From Prolixibacteraceae bacterium (GTDB lineage Bacteria; Bacteroidota; Bacteroidia; Bacteroidales; Prolixibacteraceae), in assembly GCA_017998095.1 (NCBI GenBank), contig JAGODU010000136.1, positions 1-10,782 on the forward strand: a DNA stretch of 10,782 nucleotides, written 5' to 3'. Under the pieces are notes generated by a model, which was not told the origin of the DNA, did no database searches, and saw only the letters and a list, made by a program, of their open reading frames with translations. The translations under genes and the position numbers were made by a program. Shown piece after piece: positions 1 to 5,757 of the stretch (its first letter is position 1; each line of letters starts with the position of its first letter).

Positions 1-24
1 TGGGTCGCCCCGACCTGTATGTGA

Positions 25-106
25 AAAGGCGACACTGAGAAATATTGGGATCGCTGTCTGCATTTCACCCTGTCTACGAAACAGGTTAAGAAGGAGTGTC
101 GCCTTT
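25..106. repeat. 12-bp perfect inverted repeat enclosing an inner hairpin
   Basis: Arms AAAGGCGACACT (25-36) and AGTGTCGCCTTT (95-106) are exact reverse complements separated by 58 bases. Inside them a second hairpin has a 5-bp stem (CCTGT 69-73 with ACAGG 81-85) and a 7-base loop. The whole could fold as a two-tier stem-loop in RNA or single-stranded DNA, or mark the ends of a small excised or MITE-like element. The function is unknown. The 76-base span 28-103 has tRNA-like length but not a tRNA fold. Confidence 0.6.
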
Positions 107-125
107 CAAATATCAAATAACACCA

Positions 126-189
126 GTTTCAAGCAGTCTGGGTAGATCACGTTAATTTGAAACCAAAAAGTACTTTGAGACTGCGAAAC
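126..189. repeat. Imperfect 12-bp inverted repeat
   Basis: GTTTC-aa-GCAGTCT (126-139) pairs with AGACTGC-GAAAC (178-189), giving 12 base pairs with a two-base bulge. A competing 7-bp pairing (GTTTCAA 126-132 with TTGAAAC 157-163) uses the same left arm, so two exclusive folds are possible. No gene overlaps it. It could be part of a non-coding RNA, a recombination site or a regulatory leader, and nothing here decides between them. Confidence 0.45.
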
Positions 190-220
190 ACAGCACCAAT
201 CTACACTAATTCTTAACACC

Positions 221-244
221 AGCCAACAGGTTGGAGATTTTTTT
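221..244 (+). terminator. Weak rho-independent terminator-like hairpin
   Basis: A short stem CCAA/TTGG with a CAGG loop (223-234) is followed after three bases by seven consecutive T (238-244). The stem is only 4 bp, so termination would be inefficient. If functional it would end a transcript covering the inverted repeats at 25-189, consistent with a small RNA there. Confidence 0.3.
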
Positions 245-261
245 GCCTTACTAAGACAACC

Positions 262-429
262 CTAAGATTGTTCTGCAACTGCCGTTTCTTCTTTAAGTTC
301 AATGACTCTCTTCAATGCGGTATTTGCGTAATTAAACTTAAAGCACCAATCCTTACAGAACTTCTTGAGTTCTGGCTTTAAGATAAGGACTATTATCAAT
401 AATTGATTCCTTTCACTTATTGCCAGTAA
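262..429 (-). pseudogene. Coding-like 3' remnant, minus strand
   Basis: On the minus strand a frame stays open from 429 down to a TAG at 262-264 (about 55 residues). It has no ATG; the only candidate start is a TTG at 397-399. The last 37 residues look like real protein, starting PELKKFCKDWCF, continuing NYANTALKRVIELK and ending with an acidic tail. This looks like the C-terminal end of a gene whose 5' part has been lost, or a small gene with an unusual start. I do not recognise the family. Confidence 0.3.
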
Positions 430-485
430 CTATTCATATCTTAGTACTGTAAACAGTCGTTCTATTAAAATTTAAAGAAAAGGAT

Positions 486-863
486 ATGCAAATAGTTGAA
501 CTTGAACTTTCGCATTTGAATTTCTACTGCCCTGCTACGGGTGAAGTCATTACAGATGAAGATGCTCCCCCTATGAATGAAAATGCTCAATCATTAATGG
601 GATTTTGGATAAGCGAGGTTTTGCAAGAGCCAATTATTAAAAATAAGTCTTTAGAAACAGGCTGGAAAAAGTACGTAAAAAAGATTGAGGAGGAAAGTGG
701 TGGCGATTATCCAGATGATGAAGACCTGAGGAAGTTTCTAACTGACTTTAAAAAGCCAACTTGGGTTGTGTTCGAAATTACCAATTCAGGGGTTGGTCAT
801 GGATTTGATTCCAACACTGTGTGGTTTGTCATCGATATGGAGACAAAAAAAGTAAGCAAATAG
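486..863 (+). CDS. Acidic 125-aa protein of unknown function
   Basis: I do not recognise a named family. The start is supported by a purine-rich AAGG four bases upstream of the ATG. The protein has no signal peptide or membrane segment and is strongly acidic, with roughly 23 Asp/Glu against 13 Lys/Arg. Visible features are an N-terminal FYCPATGE stretch (about residues 13-20), an acidic patch around residues 68-80, and a C-terminal half with alternating hydrophobic residues that suggests beta strands. A 12-bp palindrome (446-457) lies 30 bases upstream and may be an operator. The next gene starts 155 bases downstream on the same strand and encodes a putative RNA-binding/nuclease fusion. A small acidic protein in that position could be an immunity or antitoxin partner, but this is inference from charge and position only. 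Confidence 0.75.
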   Translation: MQIVELELSHLNFYCPATGEVITDEDAPPMNENAQSLMGFWISEVLQEPIIKNKSLETGWKKYVKKIEEESGGDYPDDEDLRKFLTDFKKPTWVVFEITNSGVGHGFDSNTVWFVIDMETKKVSK

Positions 864-884
864 AAGGTGGAAATAAATATTGGC

Positions 885-1001
885 TTAGGTAATTGAGCCA
901 GAATCATCCAGCATAACATGGATCACATAAAACGCCTTGCAGTCCTGCAAACGAAGGTCTGTGCCAGTAATAATGTTTGAAAAGGCAATAATCCTTAACA
1001 T
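885..1001 (-). CDS. Possible 38-aa small ORF between two plus-strand genes
   Basis: A minus-strand ATG at 999-1001 opens a 38-codon frame ending at TAA (885-887). The bases AAGAG just before the ATG could act as a ribosome site. The composition is protein-like, including TGTDLRLQDCKAF and VIHVMLDDSGSIT, but there is no recognised family and the frame covers most of the gap between two plus-strand genes. It could be a gene, a remnant or chance. A 14-bp palindrome (TTGCAG-TC-CTGCAA, 937-950) lies within it. Confidence 0.2.
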   Translation of the reverse strand: MLRIIAFSNIITGTDLRLQDCKAFYVIHVMLDDSGSIT

Positions 1002-1018
1002 TCTCTTTTAATCTGCTA

Positions 1019-1768
1019 ATGAATCAGAAATTACCTGAACATACAGGAAGAATAATCAAACTGGACAAAATCAGAGGGTTTGGATTTGTTTGTTCCGAAG
1101 ATGACCAGAACAACTACTATTTCAAGGTTTCTGCACTACACGGTGAATTTCACATGAATGATGCCGTGAGTTTCCTTGTGAATACTAAGAATGATAAAAC
1201 TTTTGCTTCTGCAATAAGGAAAGTATACCAAAACAGTGTTGGAATCAAATTTATTCCAAGGATCGTAGGCACTCATATACATGAAGGTACTGAGCCACTC
1301 CTAAAAATAGTTTTCGAACAAATTCTTGACCTTAATTCCGCATTCTTAGAAAAAGAATTTACATTCCCTTCTATAATCGGCAAAACAACATGTGTTGAAA
1401 CAAGTGATGACGATACTGTATTTTATGCGATAAGAAAGGATCGTAAGGGACATTCCCGTTTCGTGCTAAATCGAGAGCCAGAAGATACTCAATCTTTAAC
1501 AGTTGTTCTAAAAAGGGCATCTGACCATTATATAATAATCACCTGTTTCTTGGGAAAATTGGCACAGCCTGAACCTTACGATCCAAAAGCAACACAAGAC
1601 TCTATCGACTTTTGGAATAGGCATGCATTAATATTCGAAAATGAAACAATAATCCCTTACACAGAAACGAATATTTGTCCATGGGTTTTGAATCAACCTG
1701 CTCATTGTAAATTTCCAGCAAAAGATTTCTCTGGAAATATAGAAAGAACGGTCTTCTTGTTGTGTTAG
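1019..1768 (+). CDS. Cold-shock-domain protein with putative BECR-type nuclease C-terminus
   Basis: Residues 8-68 read as a cold-shock/OB-fold nucleic-acid-binding domain: TGRIIKLD, then RGFGFV (19-24) as the RNP1 motif, a short YYFKV strand in the RNP2 position, and a VSFLV strand. Residues 80-206 form a second domain with a conserved-looking core: KDRKGHSRFVLNREPEDT (140-157), a TVVLKR strand, DHYIIITCFLGKLA (169-182), PEPYDP and FWNRHALIF (198-206). This arrangement resembles the small RNase-like domains of the barnase/EndoU/colicin/RelE (BECR) class found on phage and toxin proteins. I assign it by pattern only, and the catalytic residues are not established. Length is 249 aa with no signal peptide, so it is probably cytoplasmic. 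It follows the acidic 486-863 gene. A cold-shock domain on a nuclease would give it an RNA- or ssDNA-targeting module. Confidence 0.7.
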   Translation: MNQKLPEHTGRIIKLDKIRGFGFVCSEDDQNNYYFKVSALHGEFHMNDAVSFLVNTKNDKTFASAIRKVYQNSVGIKFIPRIVGTHIHEGTEPLLKIVFEQILDLNSAFLEKEFTFPSIIGKTTCVETSDDDTVFYAIRKDRKGHSRFVLNREPEDTQSLTVVLKRASDHYIIITCFLGKLAQPEPYDPKATQDSIDFWNRHALIFENETIIPYTETNICPWVLNQPAHCKFPAKDFSGNIERTVFLLC

Positions 1769-1964
1769 ACTAATAATCGGAACTTAAACACTGTTGTTTT
1801 GCTTCGCTGTACTTTTAAAAAAGGGACGTTTATTTGTCACTACACAACAGGGGGGGGATAGCGTCATTTTATGATAGAATTCATAGACTCGATTTATTTG
1901 GGGGAGAATTATTTAGTGAGAATGATTCCATAATTCGTATTTTTATGCGCTAAGCAACTTTAAT
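1769..1964. other. Intergenic gap upstream of the DUF262 gene, with G8 tract
   Basis: No gene is seen. The gap contains an uninterrupted run of eight G (1850-1857), complementary 7-mers CTGTTGT (1791-1797) and ACAACAG (1844-1850) that could close a stem, and a short inverted repeat TATGA/TCATA (1870-1885). No clear Shine-Dalgarno site precedes the ATG at 1965, which is common in Bacteroidota. Confidence 0.5.
1850..1857. repeat. G8 homopolymer tract upstream of the DUF262 gene
   Basis: Eight consecutive G in an AT-rich gap, about 107 bp before the DUF262 start codon. Homopolymer tracts of this length are prone to slippage and can tune promoters when they lie in spacer regions, but no promoter element is clearly placed around it here. 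Confidence 0.5.
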
Positions 1965-3629
1965 ATGAATTTACCAGAACCTATTACCAGAACTTTTAGT
2001 GGTCTAATCGCAGATATCGAACAAGGTCAGATCAAAATACCACAATTTCAACGAGATTTTGTTTGGGATATTAAAAAGTCCGCTAACCTCATGGATAGCA
2101 TTGTGAAAGGGTATCCAATTGGCACATTCATTTTTTGGAGAACAAAAGAACGTTTAAGAACAATCAGAGATATTGGAAATTTCAGTTTGCCTGAACCTCA
2201 AGATGGTGAATTCATTGATTTTGTACTCGATGGACAACAGCGACTGACATCCTTATTTGCCAGCCTCAAAGGTCTAAAAGTAGAGAGGGATAATAAAACA
2301 GATGATTATTCAAGAATATACATAAATCTTAACGGTACAGAGGACTCTGAAATTGTTACTGTCGATGTTGATGATCTGGCAACCGGTACTTTCATAAAAC
2401 TGACAGAGTTACTTTATGGCGGTTTAACTTTGCTGGCAGGTTATGATCCTAAGTACCATAAGTTGATTGAAGCATATAAGCAACGTATCGAATCATATAA
2501 TTATTCAATCATTCAGATAAAGGAAGCACCTATCGATACCGCTACTGAAATTTTTACGAGAATAAATGTTGGGGGCAAACCATTATCTCTATTTGAAATA
2601 ATGGTTGCAAAAACATATGATGCAGAAAGGAAGTTTGACTTATCTGAAAAGTATAATCAATTAATTGATAACCTTCGACCCGTTAATTATGAAACGCTAT
2701 CCGATGCAACTGTTTTGCAAACAGTATCAATCATTCTTACCAAAGATTGTACCCGAAAACAAATTTTAAGACTTGACAAGAAAAGTGTTATTGACATCTG
2801 GGAATTAGCAACCGACTCAATCGAAAGAGCAATTGAGTATTTTAGAGGATTTTACCGGATACCAGTTTCGCAATTACTTCCATATAACGCATTGGTAGTA
2901 CCATTTGCTTACTTCTTCTATCATCACAAAGACAAACCAACAGGGTTAAAACAACAATATCTTCAGGACTTTTTCTGGAGAGTTAGTTTAGTTGGTCGTT
3001 ACTCTTCCGCTGTTGAAAGCAAATTAGCACAAGACATAAAAAGAATTGATCTGATTTTGGAAGAAAAATTGCCAAAATATGAATGGTCAATCAATGTTTC
3101 AACAGATTTCATTTCTGAACATGGATGGTTTAGTGCAGGTAGGAGTTTCATTAAGGGAATTCTATGCATATACGCATACCAACTACCAAAATCTTTTAAT
3201 GATAATTCTATAGTCAATATAAGTAACTACTGGCTGAAACAGGCTAACAGCAAAAATTATCATCACTTTTTCCCAAAGGCATATTTGATTAGAGAGAATC
3301 GTGATAGTTCATTAATAAACCATATTGCAAATATTACTATTGTCGATGATTTCTTGAATAAAAGAGAAATCAAAGCCAATGCTCCTTCCAAATATATGGC
3401 TAAGTTTAAGAGGGTTAACCCATCGTTAGATGAGACTATGAAAACCCATTTAATAAAAGACTTGGAGAAATTTGGTATTTGGGATGATGACTATGATAAG
3501 TTCTTTAAAGCACGGCTGCAAGAAATTAGTGCTGAATTAAAAAAGCGAATAATTGAACAAGACGTTGATAGGGAAATTGAGACAATCCTGCACGATGATT
3601 ATGAAGAGGATGAGCAACTGCTCTTTTAA
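1965..3629 (+). CDS. DUF262 protein with C-terminal HNH-like domain (GmrSD-related)
   Basis: The N-terminal region is a clear DUF262 domain, related to the ParB/Srx fold and to GmrS of type IV restriction systems. It shows IPQFQRDFVW (25-34), YPIGTFIFW (50-58) and the signature DGQQRLTSL (89-97). The TRINVGG stretch in the middle is also typical. The C-terminal part has HHFFPKAYL (433-441), then NHIANITIVD (452-461) and NAPSKYM near 472-478. This H-H-x-x-P / N / P-x-x-Y pattern is the HNH-like (GmrD/DUF1524-type) nuclease layout. Known relatives are NTP-dependent nucleases acting on modified or foreign DNA. Length (554 aa) is normal for DUF262 single-chain proteins. It converges on the recombinase gene with a 4-bp overlap of the stop codons. 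An anti-phage role is inferred from the family and from the BREX locus 6 kb downstream. Confidence 0.85.
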   Translation: MNLPEPITRTFSGLIADIEQGQIKIPQFQRDFVWDIKKSANLMDSIVKGYPIGTFIFWRTKERLRTIRDIGNFSLPEPQDGEFIDFVLDGQQRLTSLFASLKGLKVERDNKTDDYSRIYINLNGTEDSEIVTVDVDDLATGTFIKLTELLYGGLTLLAGYDPKYHKLIEAYKQRIESYNYSIIQIKEAPIDTATEIFTRINVGGKPLSLFEIMVAKTYDAERKFDLSEKYNQLIDNLRPVNYETLSDATVLQTVSIILTKDCTRKQILRLDKKSVIDIWELATDSIERAIEYFRGFYRIPVSQLLPYNALVVPFAYFFYHHKDKPTGLKQQYLQDFFWRVSLVGRYSSAVESKLAQDIKRIDLILEEKLPKYEWSINVSTDFISEHGWFSAGRSFIKGILCIYAYQLPKSFNDNSIVNISNYWLKQANSKNYHHFFPKAYLIRENRDSSLINHIANITIVDDFLNKREIKANAPSKYMAKFKRVNPSLDETMKTHLIKDLEKFGIWDDDYDKFFKARLQEISAELKKRIIEQDVDREIETILHDDYEEDEQLLF

Positions 3630-4201
3630 ACATTCTGATTTAGATAAGTTTCAATAGAACGATTAATCCCAATAATACCATCTTTTTCCTGTTTCTTTTT
3701 TGCCTCTCGAAGAATATAGCCTGATCTTCTGCGCTTCTTGGAGTCCTTACTTCCTTTGGGTCTACCAGCCTTCTTCCCCTGCAGTTTTGCCCTACGTAAA
3801 CCTTCAATAGTACGTTCCCGGATAAGTTCACGTTCAAATTCGGCAAATGCTGATAAAATCTGAAAATGCAACTTCCCGGATGCGGTTGAAAAATCAAGGT
3901 TATCGCTAACGCTAATGAAGCCAACACCCTTATCAATCAGTTCCTTTGTGTCGAGGATGAGTTCTGTCGAACTTCTTGCCCACCTATCCAATTTAAAGAC
4001 TATAACAGCATCATATTGACTCTGCCGTAATTTTGACAGAAGTGCTTGTTTCACAGGTCGTGTCTTCCGAGTTGATTCAACTTCCTCATAAAGATCATAG
4101 ATATAACCATTCCTTTCAGCATATTCGACCAACCTGATGCGCTGGTTCTCTACTGTTTGTTCTGAAGTTGATACACGAACATATAATGCGATTTTCTTCA
4201 T
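3626..4201 (-). CDS. Serine recombinase, resolvase/invertase family
   Basis: A small serine recombinase that would cut and rejoin DNA at short crossover sites through a Ser-DNA bond. Counting from the ATG at 4201 (191 aa), the catalytic centre is YVRVST with Ser11, the second active-site block is KLDRWARS (70-77) with Arg73 and Arg76, and the E-helix follows as SAFAEFERELIRER (117-130). GRPKGSKDSKKRRR (146-159) is the hinge before the DNA-binding tail. The tail (160-191) is basic, and its helix-turn-helix is diverged compared with Hin or gamma-delta resolvase. The ATG at 4201 is preferred over a TTG nine codons upstream because family members begin with the MKKIALYVRVS-type strand. It overlaps the DUF262 gene end by 4 bp, tail to tail. 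Likely roles are element resolution or inversion. Confidence 0.93.
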   Translation of the reverse strand: MKKIALYVRVSTSEQTVENQRIRLVEYAERNGYIYDLYEEVESTRKTRPVKQALLSKLRQSQYDAVIVFKLDRWARSSTELILDTKELIDKGVGFISVSDNLDFSTASGKLHFQILSAFAEFERELIRERTIEGLRRAKLQGKKAGRPKGSKDSKKRRRSGYILREAKKKQEKDGIIGINRSIETYLNQNV

Positions 4202-4254
4202 TCTTATTAATTTTTGTTGTAGGGACAAATTTTAAATCTATGATCTGGCTGGGG

Positions 4255-4351
4255 CATTGGTATTATATATGTCCTTAACGGGATATCTTTCTCATTAACC
4301 TCAATTAGGAGCATATACCATATCATGGTGTTCTCATTGGTAATATACATT
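4255..4351. repeat. Repeats upstream of the recombinase: possible res/crossover subsites
   Basis: CATTGGTATTATATATG begins at 4255 and the related CATTGGTAATATACATT begins at 4335, exactly 80 bp apart. An inverted related copy (ATATACCAT, 4313-4321) lies between them. Clustered AT-rich repeats immediately upstream of a serine recombinase gene are where res subsites usually lie. The matches are partial, so this is suggestive only. Confidence 0.35.
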
Positions 4352-4376
4352 TCATGTCTGAATCGTCTTCCCATAT

Positions 4377-4398
4377 TTTACCCCTATGTAGGGGTAAA
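4377..4398. promoter_or_regulatory. 22-bp palindromic operator candidate
   Basis: TTTACCCCTA-TG-TAGGGGTAAA is a perfect inverted repeat with 10-bp arms and a 2-bp centre, the size expected for an XRE dimer site. It lies just upstream of the -7-like element at 4407-4414, where the -33 region of that promoter would be, and 70 bp ahead of an XRE regulator gene. Autorepression by that regulator is the simplest reading. Confidence 0.6.
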
Positions 4399-4406
4399 GT
4401 TAAAAA

Positions 4407-4414
4407 TATTTTTG
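4407..4414 (+). promoter_or_regulatory. Bacteroidota-type -7 promoter element
   Basis: TATTTTTG matches the Bacteroidota -7 consensus TAnnTTTG exactly. No clean -33 TTTG is seen, and that position is occupied by the 4377-4398 palindrome. A transcript starting near 4420 would leave a leader of about 45 bases before the GTG at 4468, which supports that downstream start. Confidence 0.45.
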
Positions 4415-4467
4415 ATTCCCCATACATATGTGTAACCACTTTTTTACTTTTACAAAAAACATATGCC

Positions 4468-4722
4468 GTGAAAAAACCGGATAGCATATCAGAAGAGCAG
4501 AAGAAATTAATGAAGCAGTTGGGGGAAAAGATAAAGAAACTCAGGAAAGATCAAAAGAAAGGTTATATCCAACTTTCAGAAGAAATCGGCATTCCACGCA
4601 ATACTTATTATAATATGGAGTGTGGTACATTGAATTTTCAGTTTTCGTCTCTTTGCCAGATAATTCTGTATTATAAGAATAATCATAACATTTTACCGGA
4701 GGAATTCTTCAAAGACCTCTAA
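4468..4722 (+). CDS. XRE-family transcriptional regulator (84 aa)
   Basis: A small DNA-binding regulator. Counted from the GTG at 4468, residues 15-70 form the XRE helix-turn-helix: KQLGEKIKKLR, then YIQLSEEIGIPRNTYYNME (33-51) as helices 2-3, followed by a helix ending ILYYK. The frame is open further upstream to an ATG at 4354, but that extra stretch contains the 4377-4398 palindrome and the -7 element and does not read like protein. I therefore chose GTG 4468; ATG 4510 is the other option. The palindrome immediately upstream suggests autoregulation. It is divergent from the recombinase gene and could control it. No partner toxin is visible beside it. Confidence 0.75.
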   Translation: MKKPDSISEEQKKLMKQLGEKIKKLRKDQKKGYIQLSEEIGIPRNTYYNMECGTLNFQFSSLCQIILYYKNNHNILPEEFFKDL

Positions 4723-4980
4723 TTTCTGCCTTGTCGGTAACTATAGTTGAGCGAGACGCTCTAAGTGCAGGGGCAACATTCTGTTGTTTTACCCAAAAAA
4801 TCACCCCAAAGCCACATTATTTACGGTTATACCATTGATTATATGGCACATCGTATTCTCAAAAGTGTTCCAAAACACCCATTATAGTACCCAAAAGGAA
4901 CAATAAATGATGATTTTGCTTTTAGTTCATGTCAACTTATGTTGACACACGTATTTATCTATGAGCAGATTTAACCACTG
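4723..4980. other. Intergenic gap with small hairpins between two XRE genes
   Basis: No gene is seen. Short inverted repeats include GAGCG-AGA-CGCTC (4749-4761), CAACA-TTC-TGTTG followed by TTTT (4774-4790, a weak terminator candidate for the upstream XRE gene), GTGTT-CCAA-AACAC (4865-4878), and the operator-like TGTCAAC repeat at 4930-4947. TGATTTTG at 4911-4918 resembles the -7 element TAnnTTTG with one mismatch. Confidence 0.4.
4930..4947. promoter_or_regulatory. Inverted-repeat operator candidate ahead of second XRE gene
   Basis: TGTCAAC-TTAT-GTTGACA has perfect 7-bp arms and an 18-bp span, a typical XRE operator geometry. It ends 33 bp upstream of the ATG at 4981 and differs in sequence from the 4377-4398 palindrome, so the two XRE proteins probably recognise different sites. 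Confidence 0.55.
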
Positions 4981-5217
4981 ATGACAGCAGACCAACCAGA
5001 CAGATACGATCAAAGGCATAGTTATCTTTCGTCATTCCTGCGTGAGTTACGAAAGAATAGCGGCTATACACAGGATCAGGTAGCAAAGAGTGTAAACCTC
5101 TCTCGCAACAGCATATCGAAAATTGAAAACAATGGGTTCTTTCGAATTGAGAGTTTATATACTCTGGCTGACTTTTATGAAATACCGCTAAGGGAACTGT
5201 TCGCTGACATCGAATAG
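4981..5217 (+). CDS. XRE-family transcriptional regulator (78 aa)
   Basis: A single-domain Cro/C1-type DNA-binding protein. After about 14 polar residues the helix-turn-helix runs from LSSFLRELRKNSGYTQDQV (16-34) through AKSVNLSRNSISKIEN (35-50) to a C-terminal helix TLADFYEIPLRELF (61-74). TQDQVAKSVNLSRNSISKIE is a near-textbook XRE recognition unit. No sensor or effector domain is attached. An 18-bp inverted repeat just upstream suggests autoregulation. It stands alone between two long non-coding stretches, so its targets could lie in the structured region 5218-5757 or in the gene set beginning at 5758. Confidence 0.88.
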   Translation: MTADQPDRYDQRHSYLSSFLRELRKNSGYTQDQVAKSVNLSRNSISKIENNGFFRIESLYTLADFYEIPLRELFADIE

Positions 5218-5320
5218 CACTCGGTTTTACCCCAAATGAATCGTTGGTATCATTTGGATTGTGGATCGGTATTTCTGCATTCAGATCACAAATCTGACGT
5301 CCAAGACAAGAAATTTATCT

Positions 5321-5348
5321 AAATGACTGCCATTTTTTAGTCATTTTT
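5321..5348 (+). terminator. Terminator-like hairpin downstream of XRE gene
   Basis: AAATGACT (5321-5328) pairs perfectly with AGTCATTT (5339-5346) around a 10-base loop, and the 3' arm runs into a TTTTT tract (5344-5348). It lies about 100 bases after the stop of the XRE gene at 5217. The stem is AT-rich, so strength is uncertain. Confidence 0.4.
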
Positions 5349-5614
5349 GGAAAATCACCATCAACTATTTTCTAACATTCGTCAAAACCTCGAATTTTAT
5401 CCAGATTTGGTCGAAAATATTAAATTATTGATTATCAATATTAATGACAATTTTTAATTAAAAACAGTGCGTTTTTTGCACATTTTTATTTAAGAATAGA
5501 TTTTAGTGTAAATTCTTTACATGTGCCTCAAAAACTCTTGCATCTTGTAATTTTAGATATTATTTTTACATCATCAGACTCACTGCCCCCATTGATAAGG
5601 GAACTTTCTGATAA

Positions 5615-5630
5615 GTAACCAGTCGGTTAC
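5615..5630. promoter_or_regulatory. Inverted repeat GTAACC-AGTC-GGTTAC
   Basis: Perfect 6-bp arms around a 4-base spacer, about 130 bp upstream of the gene at 5758. The size suits a regulator-binding site or a small RNA hairpin. It is distinct in sequence from the two XRE operator candidates upstream. Confidence 0.35.
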
Positions 5631-5666
5631 ACTTACTAACCACACTACACACACTATGGATTTGGA

Positions 5667-5686
5667 GCATTGCCACGTGGTAATGC
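5667..5686. promoter_or_regulatory. 20-bp near-perfect palindrome upstream of 5758
   Basis: GCATTGCCAC and GTGGTAATGC form a 20-bp palindrome with a single mismatched pair. Outer CTATG (5654-5658) and CATAG (5687-5691) can extend it with a bulge. It lies about 70 bp before the ATG at 5758 and is a candidate operator for the gene set that starts there. Confidence 0.4.
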
Positions 5687-5757
5687 CATAGGGATTGCTT
5701 TAGGGTATTGATTAAAGGTTTGTGTAGATGAAGATGAAATAATTAAAATTAAAAAAT

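Larger units (their letters stand above)
1..485. other. Structured left flank without an intact gene
   Basis: No convincing ATG-started gene is seen in this stretch. The first 35 bases keep a short frame open (positions 3-35, stop at 36-38, ending in residues LYVKRRH), which could be the very end of a gene entering from the left, but it is too short to call. The rest holds two long inverted repeats (25-106 and 126-189), a weak hairpin with a T run (221-244), a coding-like minus-strand remnant (262-429) and a 12-bp palindrome at 446-457 (ACTGT-AA-ACAGT) just ahead of the first gene. Confidence 0.6.
5218..5757. other. 540-bp structured non-coding region
   Basis: No convincing gene; the best frame is a 28-codon ATG frame at 5236-5322 with no family resemblance. 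Inverted repeats seen are CCAAATGA/TCATTTGG (5232-5257), TCAGAT/ATCTGA (5281-5297), AAATGACT/AGTCATTT (5321-5346), TATTGAT-T-ATCAATA (5426-5440), GTGC/GCAC (5467-5481 area), GTAACC-AGTC-GGTTAC (5615-5630) and GCATTGCCAC/GTGGTAATGC (5667-5686). The 5330-5560 stretch is very AT-rich. It could hold a promoter with long leader, a non-coding RNA or a replication/unwinding region. Confidence 0.5.

Noticed and set aside
28..103. A tRNA: 76 bases, a 7-bp closing stem and a hairpin whose loop CTACGAA looks like an Arg anticodon loop
   Set aside because: The hairpin is at the T-arm position, there is no T-loop GTTCGA motif, no D-arm, and the closing stem extends to 12 bp.
3640..3936. A 98-codon minus-strand frame overlapping the recombinase gene
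   Set aside because: It is out of frame with the recombinase, whose catalytic motifs are intact, and has no recognisable domain.
4354..4467. The 38-codon N-terminal extension of the first XRE protein
   Set aside because: It overlaps a perfect palindrome and a -7 promoter element and does not read like protein, so the GTG at 4468 is preferred.
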